Shown: positions 1 to 7,355, counted from the first letter of the stretch. The stretch: DNA of 8,193 nt from Chitinophagaceae bacterium (GCA_003456175.1 DMPB01000023.1:8060-16252), one strand, 5' to 3'. A program made the numbers and translations. Notes: generated by a model from the letters alone, not told the origin.

Positions 1-1676
1 GCTTCATTTTTTACCGCAAGGTTTTTCTGTTGTGTAGCTATCGACTTTTGTTCGAGTGCCTCTTTTGTTTTTTGTTGTGCAAGTAAGGTTTGCTTCGTTG
101 CAAGATTTTTTTGCTGGAACGAATAAATAGCAAGAAATAAAGCGAATATGGCGGCAATACCAACGGCTGCGGTAACCCTACGAGCAGCAATTAAACGCTT
201 GCGTTGGCGCTCTTCTTTCAGTTTTAATTCTTGTTCATAGGCTTGCTTACTTGTTGTTAAAAACAACATGGCTTTATCAAAACTATCGTTGTAACGACTC
301 GCCCAAGTTGCGTTCGGATTATGCGACTCTTTCCATTTCCAAGCCACTTGCAATTCAGGATCACGCCATAAACCGCCACGACCGGTTTCATACAAATCGC
401 TTGCCTCGCATAAACGCAAATACACCTGAGCACTTTCGTTTTCTTCATCAACCCAAGCCATTAAACGATCCCACACACGCATTAAACTTTCATGCGATAT
501 ATCAATAATTGTATGTTCGTTTAAGTGCACACTTGCTGGTGGCATTAGAAAAGCCCTTCCCGACTGACGAAACACATCAATTACTTTTATTACCTCTTCG
601 ATTGGAGCTTCGGCAAGCTTACATATTTCGCCTAACTGCCTTGGCCTGCGAATGCCTCGAGCATCGCTACCTTTATCGGTGATTGCTTTGAACAATACTT
701 CGCAAATACGTTGCTCTCGCTGCGTAAGCAGTTCGGCATAAGCTTCTTCGGCATGCAAGCTAAGTGCCATTTTCATGGTACCAATGCTTTCATAATCACT
801 AATGTCGATCGCTTCAACATCGTTATTACGCTGCTTCCAACTACTCCAAGTACGCATTAAAGCGTGCTGTAGTATGGGTAATTGATCGGGGTTATCGCCA
901 ACATCATTCAAGAGTTGGTTTAGTAAGCGAGGTGTAATACTTGCGCCTCCAACAGCAATAGGCCCTGTGATGGCATCTCTACGCTCATCACGTGTCATTC
1001 TTGGAACAAGATACTGACCTTCGTTAATGGCTTCTGGCAAGCCACGAAACTCAGTACAATCGCCCAAGAAATCGCTCCGCATAGTAAAGACCACGTAAAT
1101 GGGAAAGTCTCTTTGTTCCGTTGCTTTCAAAAGTAGATTGATAAAGGCTACAGAGTCTCGCTTGCCCTCTCTAGCATCTTTTTCTACTCTACTAAAACGA
1201 AAAATTTCTTCGAATTGATCTACGAGTACAAGTAGGTTTACTTTTTTATCAATAGCACTTTGGCGGTATACTTCAACCAAGCCTTGGCTACTTCTGCGAA
1301 GTACACTTTCATTAATGGCAGAAATGGTGAGTTGTTCCTCTTCGTTCTGTGGCTCATTTAAAATGCCTGGCTCAGCAAGTGCTCTTGCCATGTTGCCAAT
1401 AGGATCATTACCAGGTCGGAAAGTACACATGCGCCACTGACTACCTACACCACTCATAAAGCCTGCATACAGAGCAGGTATCAAACCAGATTTTACCAAT
1501 GAACTTTTACCACTTCCACTACTACCAATCACCGCCATAAAGCGGGCTGTTCTCAACTTTTTTAGAAGCTCGTCTACTTGTTTCTCTCTACCAAAAAACA
1601 ACACATCTTCATGCTCTTCAAAAGCCCTCAGCCCCGGAAATGGATTGCTTATTTCTATGTTATTTGCTGCGTACAT
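1..1676 (-). CDS. nSTAND1-type STAND NTPase with membrane segment (partial, C-terminus beyond window)
   Basis: The frame is open from an ATG at 1676-1674 to the left edge (558 full codons), so the C-terminus is missing. The start fits because the typical nSTAND1 opening follows directly (NPFPGLRAFEE, residues 11-21, then FFGRE at 27-31). P-loop GSSGSGKS lies at 51-58 (Lys57), Walker B LVLVDQFEEIF at 149-159 (Asp153), a TMRSDF sensor-like strand at 198-203, LPILQHAL at 266-273, and the winged-helix signature ISHESLMRVW at 393-402. A basic stretch is followed by one hydrophobic segment (about 502-520), then a Gln/Lys-rich coiled coil in which QQKNLA occurs twice. STAND proteins act as NTP-driven switches that oligomerise on sensing a trigger; the sensor (often WD40 or TPR repeats) is expected in the missing part. 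It starts 11 bases after the TIR gene stop, so the two are probably co-transcribed. The fold is sure; the trigger is unknown. Confidence 0.93.
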   Translation of the reverse strand, partial: MYAANNIEISNPFPGLRAFEEHEDVLFFGREKQVDELLKKLRTARFMAVIGSSGSGKSSLVKSGLIPALYAGFMSGVGSQWRMCTFRPGNDPIGNMARALAEPGILNEPQNEEEQLTISAINESVLRRSSQGLVEVYRQSAIDKKVNLLVLVDQFEEIFRFSRVEKDAREGKRDSVAFINLLLKATEQRDFPIYVVFTMRSDFLGDCTEFRGLPEAINEGQYLVPRMTRDERRDAITGPIAVGGASITPRLLNQLLNDVGDNPDQLPILQHALMRTWSSWKQRNNDVEAIDISDYESIGTMKMALSLHAEEAYAELLTQREQRICEVLFKAITDKGSDARGIRRPRQLGEICKLAEAPIEEVIKVIDVFRQSGRAFLMPPASVHLNEHTIIDISHESLMRVWDRLMAWVDEENESAQVYLRLCEASDLYETGRGGLWRDPELQVAWKWKESHNPNATWASRYNDSFDKAMLFLTTSKQAYEQELKLKEERQRKRLIAARRVTAAVGIAAIFALFLAIYSFQQKNLATKQTLLAQQKTKEALEQKSIATQQKNLAVKNE

Positions 1677-1687
1677 GTTAGGCTGAT

Positions 1688-3241
1688 TTACATTTTGTTT
1701 AAAAATGCTTTTAATGCATCTTCAGGCATGGTTTCTGTTCCATTGAACACCTCTGCTTCTACACTTCTGAAGCGTTGCTTGCTAGGGTTCAATGGAGGTG
1801 CTAAAAACACAGCTTTTGCATGTAGGGGTTTCGTACGACCATAGCCGTTAATTTTTAAGAAATCTCTCATTTTGCTACGTAACCAAATTTCATTGGCATT
1901 ACCCATAAATATGATGGCTGCATCACATAGTTTAAGATTTTCGATATGATCTTCACGGATGGCGCTTTCATCGCCATCAAAGAGTGGTGTTAATACTTCA
2001 CAACCATGATCAAACAAAAAGTCTTCCAATGGTTTGATCGTATCCACATCTTGCATGTCACAGATTAAATACACTATGCCACCACCCGATTTTGTTGTTC
2101 GCGTTGAAGCATCGGAGTGCTGAGGTTCTATTACTACAACAGGAGGCGGTGGTTCTTGTAACTTCTTTAGCTTATCTAAAACAATGCCTTTAAAATCTTC
2201 CTGATCACCATACACTAAATCGGCACCAGCAACACCTTCTTTCCCTAGGTTTAACTTTTCTACAAAGGCAATTTGACGATCATCGGAAGGCTCTGTTCCC
2301 TCTGGCACCCAAATAAGTCGTGGCAAGTTAACCACACTACTCTGGGCACTTGCAATACTGTTTTGTACTTCAACAATACTCTGTTGAATACCCTCTGGAA
2401 CTACACCATAGCCGCTACCAACAATATGTATGGCAACATCGGCTTGTTCAATGAAATGCTTAACTTCTGATTGTAGCGCAGGGGCTATTAAGGGCAGCTG
2501 TTTATCGGGCAGAATATAACAACCTGCATCTTGTAACTCGCGTTTGATGCTGTTACGAAAATCTTGTGTATCGTAACTGCTTTCGGCCAAATACACTTTA
2601 ATAGTTTTTTTACTATTTGTATTGATGCTGCTATTGTTAAAGACTGGTGTTGTTACTGTGGTATTTATTTTACCCGTAAGGGGATTACCAATTTGTTCAA
2701 GATGCTCTAAGTAGCTACAAATATCGTTCGCAAGATCATCTAGTTTTTCCCAATATGCTAGCTCGTATTGTTGGCCGAATATGGAGCTAAACTCTTTAAC
2801 ACGACCAGTACTTGGATCGGTGCTATAAAATTCGTAGCCTAAGATATTTTGAATTTTTTCAGGGTGAATATCAACCCTTACAGGTGTTTTAATTACCTTA
2901 AAAATTCTTGCTTTGTTATCAACGCTAAAGCCAATGTTTTGGCGGCATGCTTCATAAAATTCTTCTACTTCGCGGGTACACCATTCACTTTTCACATAAC
3001 GTGGCGTGAGTATAGAAATCATCAACGCTACTTTAGAGAATTGATCAATTATTTGTTGATCGAAAATATGATTACCCTGTAGCGATGGATCTCTCCAAAT
3101 AACGGGCCTACGCCCAAGCAATTGTGCCAAGCGAATTTCAAGCGAACGATGAAATTCAGTAATCCAGCCTTTTTGAGACGCTACCAAACTCTCATCGTCG
3201 ATATGAGCATAGCTGATGAATATATCTTTTTCAAATTGCAT
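1688..3241 (-). CDS. TIR domain protein with DUF4062-like and C-terminal TIR/Rossmann-like domains
   Basis: The 517-residue protein has three parts. Residues 1 to about 180 form a TIR domain: box 1 DIFISYAHIDD (6-16), a BB-loop-like region WRDPSLQG (49-56), and SEWCTRE (85-91). Glu91 occupies the position of the catalytic glutamate of NAD+-cleaving TIR domains, so NADase or nucleotide-signal synthesis is plausible but unproven. Residues about 213-360 (KVYLAESSYD, then HIVGSGYGVVPEG and LPRLIWVPEG) match the DUF4062-like domain often found next to bacterial TIR and STAND modules. A proline-rich linker (EPPPPVVV, 363-370) leads to a third alpha/beta domain at about 388-515 (VYLICDMQD, EVLTPLFDGDE, LRSKMRDFL, KAVFLAPP). 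No membrane segment or signal peptide is visible, so it is probably cytosolic. It lies 18 bases after the RyR-domain gene and 11 before the STAND gene. The ATG at 3241-3239 is directly followed by the TIR motif, which supports this start. Confidence 0.93.
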   Translation of the reverse strand: MQFEKDIFISYAHIDDESLVASQKGWITEFHRSLEIRLAQLLGRRPVIWRDPSLQGNHIFDQQIIDQFSKVALMISILTPRYVKSEWCTREVEEFYEACRQNIGFSVDNKARIFKVIKTPVRVDIHPEKIQNILGYEFYSTDPSTGRVKEFSSIFGQQYELAYWEKLDDLANDICSYLEHLEQIGNPLTGKINTTVTTPVFNNSSINTNSKKTIKVYLAESSYDTQDFRNSIKRELQDAGCYILPDKQLPLIAPALQSEVKHFIEQADVAIHIVGSGYGVVPEGIQQSIVEVQNSIASAQSSVVNLPRLIWVPEGTEPSDDRQIAFVEKLNLGKEGVAGADLVYGDQEDFKGIVLDKLKKLQEPPPPVVVIEPQHSDASTRTTKSGGGIVYLICDMQDVDTIKPLEDFLFDHGCEVLTPLFDGDESAIREDHIENLKLCDAAIIFMGNANEIWLRSKMRDFLKINGYGRTKPLHAKAVFLAPPLNPSKQRFRSVEAEVFNGTETMPEDALKAFLNKM

Positions 3242-3259
3242 GATGATACGCTTGGTGTT

Positions 3260-5218
3260 TTAGCTTGATACTTTTTGTAATCCGTACATGAGAGGTAACA
3301 TCAAGAAAATGTTTAAATCTTTTCGCTTTTCTTCTTCGGTCAAATGATCGTAAGGAATTAATTGATCATGAATTTTAAGTACATCTTTCAATAGTGCTTT
3401 TTCGCTACGTTCATTGGTATTGTAATGCCCAAACTTAAAGTTGAATACCATTTTTTCGGCACACCAACGTTTATGCTCTAATGGTGCTAAACGAGGATAG
3501 TATGTAATTAAATTCTCTTTACTAATGGGCCAGCAACCAATGCGTTGTAAGCTATGTAGCTTAACAGCAATATGCCTTGCAGCATAACGGTTACTATCTT
3601 TTTTACGATTTGATAATCGCTGCCACAAAGCCATAATACTTAAACGTTCATATAATTTACCGTAAGGTACTCCTGTTCTTTGAGCCAACTGCTCTAGCAC
3701 TAACTTTTCAACACTTGCCTCCGATACATTATTTTGCTCATAAGGTAATTGCAATACACTATCGGCAATGCCCTTCATTACTGCACCATCGGTAATACTA
3801 AAATGTTGTTGCAATAAGTGTTCGAAATCGTACAACAATGCATAATAATAATTTAACACATAAGCTTGCCTATCGGTAAATGCTCTATGCTCTAGCAAAT
3901 GTTGCGGGGTACATACATCGCTAATGCGTTTGAAGTATTGTATGTTTAACCTTTCGGTAAATAATTGCTGCAAACCACCTTGCGTATTTTGGGTAGTCTC
4001 CATTAAATCAAGTACGCCGGTATCTTCTGGCAAGCATACCACAATAGGCACTTGTGCTACTTGCCGTGTTTGCGTGTATAAAAACTGCCTAAAGCTGTTA
4101 GCCATGTTTACTAAAGCAGCATCGCTTTCACCAAAAATATATACGGCTCTTACTTTGCTTATTTTCTCGATAGTGTCTTTGTTCCAACTGAAATGAGCAA
4201 AGAAACTTCTATTGATTAGCTTTACAGGAATGATATCAATGTACTCTTTATGAAATGGATATAAAAAGTTGAACTGATGAAAGGCTGTGTCAGCGTTTTC
4301 ATCAATTACATACACTTTAATATTTTCCATTTCTGGGTAGTGACTAAGTATCACTTGTTCTAAAAGAAAGCGTTCAGCAGTAGCATTAAAGCCAATGACG
4401 GCAATACTTTTCTCCCCTTCTTTTTCGAATTGCAAGTACTGATGCGGCGGAAACAAATCGTACAGCTTGGCAGCCCCCATTTGATGGATGTTAAAGGTTT
4501 CTATATCGTACACATTACCTTCTTGCTGTACATCAAAAAAATCTTTGAGTAAGTCTACATTATCGGCACCCTGTACATGCACCAATATTTTGAGCAGTGA
4601 ATCAGCGTTAGATACATGTGCTTTTTTAAACTGAGCCACTTGCGAAGCCAAAGCCATGTTCACTTCATCGTTATCATGAGCTATAATACAGGTAGCCGCT
4701 ACTTGCAATCTTGCATCAGCAAGTACGTGACTATCAATACCATGCTCACCAAGTAGAACAATTACACCAGCTTTTTCTACCGCTTCTATAAAATGATTAT
4801 CGGCGTGAGGCTCAATAGCTATCACCTTATACCCTGCTTTCGCCAACATAATGGCAATTTGTTTCGTAAGCTTGCTAAGATGTAGTATTACAACATGCCC
4901 TTTGTATTGCTTTTTGATGCGTTGTAGCAACCATGTTTTGCGTAAGCCCTTAAATACAAATGCAAAAATTCCGGCTAAGAATAAAAACATGGCCAGCAAT
5001 TCTGCAATGAGTATCAAAGTATTATGCGGTTCAGGATCGGCATGGTGCAAGAAGAAAAATAAAGTAGTGGCATACAATACGCCCCAAACACTGAAATGAT
5101 GCTCTGGACCGTGCAAGTACTGTATGTGTCCCACAAACGATAATACAAATACGAGTATTACCAAAGCAATGATATAAACAGGCTTAATCTTAGGGCTACC
5201 TCCGGGCGTGGCACTCAT
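3260..5218 (-). CDS. Two-helix membrane protein with tandem RCK/TrkA-N-like domains and C-terminal RyR domain
   Basis: The 652-residue protein starts with two membrane segments (about 14-35 and 68-91). Between them is a re-entrant-looking stretch, VWGVLYATTLFFFLHHADPEP (44-64), laid out like a 2-TM potassium channel pore but without a TxGYG filter. A first Rossmann domain (about 107-230) resembles TrkA-N/RCK: beta1 HVVILHL, an acidic residue ending beta2 (Glu136), and HDNDEVN at 181-187; its glycine motif is missing. A second Rossmann-like unit spans about 270-390 (SIAVIGFNATAE; KVYVIDEN). A poorly characterised helical region follows. The C-terminus (about 575-635) is a RyR domain: EHKRWCAEKM (581-590), then KIHDQLIPYDHL (615-626) and EEEKRKD (628-634). 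The likely location is the inner membrane with soluble domains in the cytoplasm, as a ligand-gated effector or channel. It is the first gene of the cluster. A classical Trk potassium uptake role is less likely. Ligand and ion are unknown. Confidence 0.92.
   Translation of the reverse strand: MSATPGGSPKIKPVYIIALVILVFVLSFVGHIQYLHGPEHHFSVWGVLYATTLFFFLHHADPEPHNTLILIAELLAMFLFLAGIFAFVFKGLRKTWLLQRIKKQYKGHVVILHLSKLTKQIAIMLAKAGYKVIAIEPHADNHFIEAVEKAGVIVLLGEHGIDSHVLADARLQVAATCIIAHDNDEVNMALASQVAQFKKAHVSNADSLLKILVHVQGADNVDLLKDFFDVQQEGNVYDIETFNIHQMGAAKLYDLFPPHQYLQFEKEGEKSIAVIGFNATAERFLLEQVILSHYPEMENIKVYVIDENADTAFHQFNFLYPFHKEYIDIIPVKLINRSFFAHFSWNKDTIEKISKVRAVYIFGESDAALVNMANSFRQFLYTQTRQVAQVPIVVCLPEDTGVLDLMETTQNTQGGLQQLFTERLNIQYFKRISDVCTPQHLLEHRAFTDRQAYVLNYYYALLYDFEHLLQQHFSITDGAVMKGIADSVLQLPYEQNNVSEASVEKLVLEQLAQRTGVPYGKLYERLSIMALWQRLSNRKKDSNRYAARHIAVKLHSLQRIGCWPISKENLITYYPRLAPLEHKRWCAEKMVFNFKFGHYNTNERSEKALLKDVLKIHDQLIPYDHLTEEEKRKDLNIFLMLPLMYGLQKVSS
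3656..3667 (+). repeat. Copy A of the 12-mer TTTACCGTAAGG
   Basis: An exact copy lying inside the RyR-domain gene, where on the coding strand it spells part of VPYGKLY. The following TA extends the symmetry to TACC-GTAA-GGTA. One-change relatives sit at 10-21 (TTTACCGCAAGG) and 2669-2681 (one extra C), in unrelated reading frames of the other two cluster genes. Confidence 0.6.
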
Positions 5219-5245
5219 AAGTTCTCAATAGTTTTAGTATTCCAA

Positions 5246-5253
5246 CAAAAATA
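5246..5253 (-). promoter_or_regulatory. Candidate -7 box of the three-gene cluster promoter
   Basis: The minus strand reads TATTTTTG, a full match to the Bacteroidota -7 consensus TAnnTTTG, ending 27 bases before the ATG at 5218. No TTTG -33 element is found at the expected 19-21 base distance, so only half of the promoter is visible. The position right upstream of the first gene supports it as the start point of the cluster transcript. Confidence 0.4.
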
Positions 5254-5280
5254 ACGATACAGTGCTAAGGGCTCGCCTTT

Positions 5281-5292
5281 TTTACCGTAAGG
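5281..5292 (+). repeat. Copy B of the 12-mer TTTACCGTAAGG, in the divergent intergenic region
   Basis: An exact copy near the centre of the 185-base gap between the divergent RyR-domain gene and the carboxyltransferase gene. It is followed by G, so it shares TTTACCGTAAGGGAT with copy D read on the minus strand. It could be a protein-binding site serving both promoters, or simply one of many genomic copies. Confidence 0.6.
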
Positions 5293-5310
5293 GATATATA
5301 ATTAACCGCA

Positions 5311-5345
5311 TTTGTGTTGCTGTACAAGTTAATCGTATGCTTTTG
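5311..5345 (+). promoter_or_regulatory. Weak candidate promoter of the carboxyltransferase gene
   Basis: TTTG at 5311-5314 is followed after 21 bases by TATGCTTTTG (5336-5345). This resembles the Bacteroidota -33/-7 pair but with two extra bases inside the -7 element. It would give a leader of about 50 bases before the ATG at 5404. The call is tentative. Confidence 0.22.
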
Positions 5346-5403
5346 CATTTATCGCAATTGTTTTCACTTATTTTCGCTCAGAAAACTAACAAACGTTCGC
5401 AAA

Positions 5404-7050
5404 ATGAATATCGAGGCTAATAAAAACGAAGATTGGATGAAACTGTTGGTGAGCCAGCAGCAACAATATGCAGCCAAAATACATATGGGAGGAGGTAAAA
5501 AAGCGATTGAAAAACAGCACGAACGCAATAAACTTACCCCACGTGAACGTATTGCATACTTGATAGATACGAATACAACATTCACAGAACTCGGCACTTT
5601 TGCTGGTTTCGATATGTACCAATCAGAAGGTGGCTGCCCTGCGGGAGGTACGGTGAGCGGCTTAGGCTACGTGAGTGGTAGACTCTGCATGATTGTAGCG
5701 AATGATCAAACGGTAAAGGCGGGGGCTTGGTTCCCGATTACAGGTAAGAAAAACCTTCGTATGCAAGAAATTGCGCTTGAAAACAACCTTCCTATCATTT
5801 ATTTGGTAGATAGTGCTGGCGTGTATTTGCCCATGCAAGACGAAATTTTCCCCGATAAAGAACATTTTGGCCGCATTTTCCGCAACAACGCTCAAATGAG
5901 TGCCAAAGGCATTACACAAATTGCTGCCGTTATGGGTGCTTGTGTTGCAGGCGGTGCCTACCTACCTATCATGAGCGATGAAACGCTTATGGTTACGGGT
6001 AATGGAAGTATTTTCTTAGCAGGTAGTTATCTGGTGAAAGCGGCCATTGGTGAAGATATTGATAATGAAACTTTAGGCGGAGCCGTTACACATACAGAAA
6101 TTAGTGGTATTGCAGACTACAAATTCGATACAGAACATCAATGCCTCGATCATATTAAAAAAATCATCAGTAAAATTGGTCACCAGCCTACGGCTGGTTT
6201 CGATAGAGGACAAGCTTACCTTCCGGTAAATGAAGTAAGCACACTGTACCAAGCCATGCCGATGAACAATGCTAAACCTTATGATGTAAGAACAATGATT
6301 GATGCTGTGGTAGATGCCGACCCTACTACCAATACAAGCAGCTTCGATGAATTTAAAGCCGATTACGGAAAAACTATTGTGTGTGGCTATGCTCGTGTAG
6401 ATGGCTGGGCAGTAGGTATAGTAGCCAATCAACGAATGATTGTAAAGAGTAAGAAAGGCGAAATGCAAATGGGTGGCGTGATATATAACGATAGTGCCGA
6501 TAAAGCTGCTCGTTTTATTTTAAACTGTAATCAAAAACGTATTCCATTAGTTTTCTTGCAAGATGTTACAGGCTTTATGGTGGGTAGCCGTAGCGAACAT
6601 AGTGGCATTATTAAAGATGGTGCTAAGCTGGTAAATGCTGTAGCCAACAGTGTAGTACCTAAAATAACTATTATAACTGGCAACAGCTTTGGCGCAGGAA
6701 ATTATGCTATGTGTGGCAAGGCTTACGACCCTCGTTTTATTTACGCATGGCCTTCGGCAAAAATTGCTGTAATGGGTGGCGAACAAGCCGCAAAAACCCT
6801 ACTACAAATTCAGGTTGCTGCATTAAAGGCGAAGGGTGAAACCATTGATGCTACCACGGAAAAAAACCTATTAGATACCATTAAACAGAAGTATGAGCAG
6901 CAAATGAGCCCATATTATGCTGCAGCACGCCTTTGGGTAGATGAAATTATTGACCCCGCAGATACCCGCAACCGCATTAGCAAGGCCATAGAAGCAGCGA
7001 ACCATAACGCAACCATTCCTGAACTGAAAACGGGTGTTTTTCAGGTATAA
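5404..7050 (+). CDS. Acyl-CoA carboxylase beta (carboxyltransferase) subunit, methylcrotonyl-CoA carboxylase-like
   Basis: The 548-residue protein moves the carboxyl group from carboxybiotin to an acyl-CoA. It closely resembles the beta subunit of biotin-dependent methylcrotonyl/propionyl-CoA-type carboxylases used in branched-chain amino acid or short-chain acyl-CoA metabolism. Conserved family motifs run throughout: IEKQHERNKLTPRERI near the N-terminus, then KAGAWFPIT, DSAGVYLPMQDEIFPDKEHF, the oxyanion-hole motif GACVAGGAYLP (178-188) for the CoA enolate, and GNSFGAGNYAMCG (426-438) in the carboxybiotin half. Length is normal for the family. An in-frame ATG at 5314 would add 30 residues with no family match (rich in Cys, Leu and Phe), so the start at 5404, just before NIEANKNEDW, is preferred; there is no clear Shine-Dalgarno sequence. 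The biotin-carboxylase partner is not in this window. Substrate (methylcrotonyl-, propionyl- or another acyl-CoA) cannot be fixed from sequence alone. Confidence 0.96.
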   Translation: MNIEANKNEDWMKLLVSQQQQYAAKIHMGGGKKAIEKQHERNKLTPRERIAYLIDTNTTFTELGTFAGFDMYQSEGGCPAGGTVSGLGYVSGRLCMIVANDQTVKAGAWFPITGKKNLRMQEIALENNLPIIYLVDSAGVYLPMQDEIFPDKEHFGRIFRNNAQMSAKGITQIAAVMGACVAGGAYLPIMSDETLMVTGNGSIFLAGSYLVKAAIGEDIDNETLGGAVTHTEISGIADYKFDTEHQCLDHIKKIISKIGHQPTAGFDRGQAYLPVNEVSTLYQAMPMNNAKPYDVRTMIDAVVDADPTTNTSSFDEFKADYGKTIVCGYARVDGWAVGIVANQRMIVKSKKGEMQMGGVIYNDSADKAARFILNCNQKRIPLVFLQDVTGFMVGSRSEHSGIIKDGAKLVNAVANSVVPKITIITGNSFGAGNYAMCGKAYDPRFIYAWPSAKIAVMGGEQAAKTLLQIQVAALKAKGETIDATTEKNLLDTIKQKYEQQMSPYYAAARLWVDEIIDPADTRNRISKAIEAANHNATIPELKTGVFQV

Positions 7051-7091
7051 CATCATAAAAAATTCATAATAACTAACTAGTGTTTATATAA

Positions 7092-7150
7092 AAAAAGCAT
7101 ACGTTTGCCGCATGAAAAACACACCGAATAAAGGCAAGCGTATGTTTTTT
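7092..7150 (+). terminator. Terminator-like long hairpin after the carboxyltransferase gene
   Basis: Arms 7092-7109 and 7133-7150 pair over 18 base pairs with two G-U wobbles. The A-run of the left arm pairs with the final TTTTTT of the right arm, and the loop is 23 bases. It begins about 40 bases after the stop at 7050, a good place for an intrinsic terminator. The A and T runs at opposite ends could let it work in either direction. The loop is longer than in a typical terminator and contains the ATG of the next ORF (7112), so a translational control role is an alternative. Confidence 0.55.
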
Positions 7151-7312
7151 GCTTTTCTGCTTGGCCTGCTACCTTGTTTATTTGTAATGGTTACATCATC
7201 TTACAGAGAAGTTCATAGCTACATTTTCAATTGGTACAGTTGCGTAATTCTTATTGCTGCTTTAACAGTTTTAGTAGTTGCATTGAGTTGGCCTCGCAAA
7301 ATGATTATGTAA
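7112..7312 (+). CDS. Small two-helix membrane protein, hypothetical
   Basis: A 66-residue ORF that I do not recognise. It has a basic start (MKNTPNKGKR), a hydrophobic helix at about 11-28, a short polar loop (SSYREVHSY), a second helix at about 43-60, and a basic tail (PRKMIM). This is the pattern of a real small inner-membrane protein rather than chance, and an intrinsic terminator follows 43 bases after the stop. Against it, the ATG lies in the loop of the 7092-7150 hairpin and no ribosome-binding site is visible. A second in-frame ATG at 7142 (Met11) lies in the right arm of the same hairpin. Function is unknown. Confidence 0.5.
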   Translation: MKNTPNKGKRMFFAFLLGLLPCLFVMVTSSYREVHSYIFNWYSCVILIAALTVLVVALSWPRKMIM

Positions 7313-7330
7313 TCTCCATACTTAACATCA

Positions 7331-7342
7331 TTTACCGTAAGG
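7331..7342 (+). repeat. Copy C of the 12-mer TTTACCGTAAGG, as a perfect inverted repeat
   Basis: This intergenic copy is extended by TAA, giving TTACC-GTAA-GGTAA (7332-7345). As plus-strand RNA that would be a 5-bp stem capped by a GNRA-type GUAA tetraloop. It sits 18 bases after the small ORF and 13 before the terminator stem. Confidence 0.6.
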
Positions 7343-7355
7343 TAATTATTTATGT

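Noticed and set aside
251..508. 85-codon plus-strand open frame
   Set aside because: It is antisense to the STAND NTPase gene, which has clear motifs on the minus strand through this region.
3260..5218. Annotation as TrkA potassium uptake regulator or standard potassium channel
   Set aside because: The selectivity filter and the glycine motif of the first Rossmann domain are missing and a RyR domain is added, so a housekeeping potassium role is not supported.
5314..5403. 30-residue N-terminal extension of the carboxyltransferase from an upstream in-frame ATG
   Set aside because: The extension has no family match, overlaps the likely promoter region, and the normal N-terminus begins at the ATG at 5404.
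6073..6468. 131-codon open frame on the minus strand
   Set aside because: It lies wholly inside the strongly conserved carboxyltransferase gene in antisense, and its translation shows no domain pattern.
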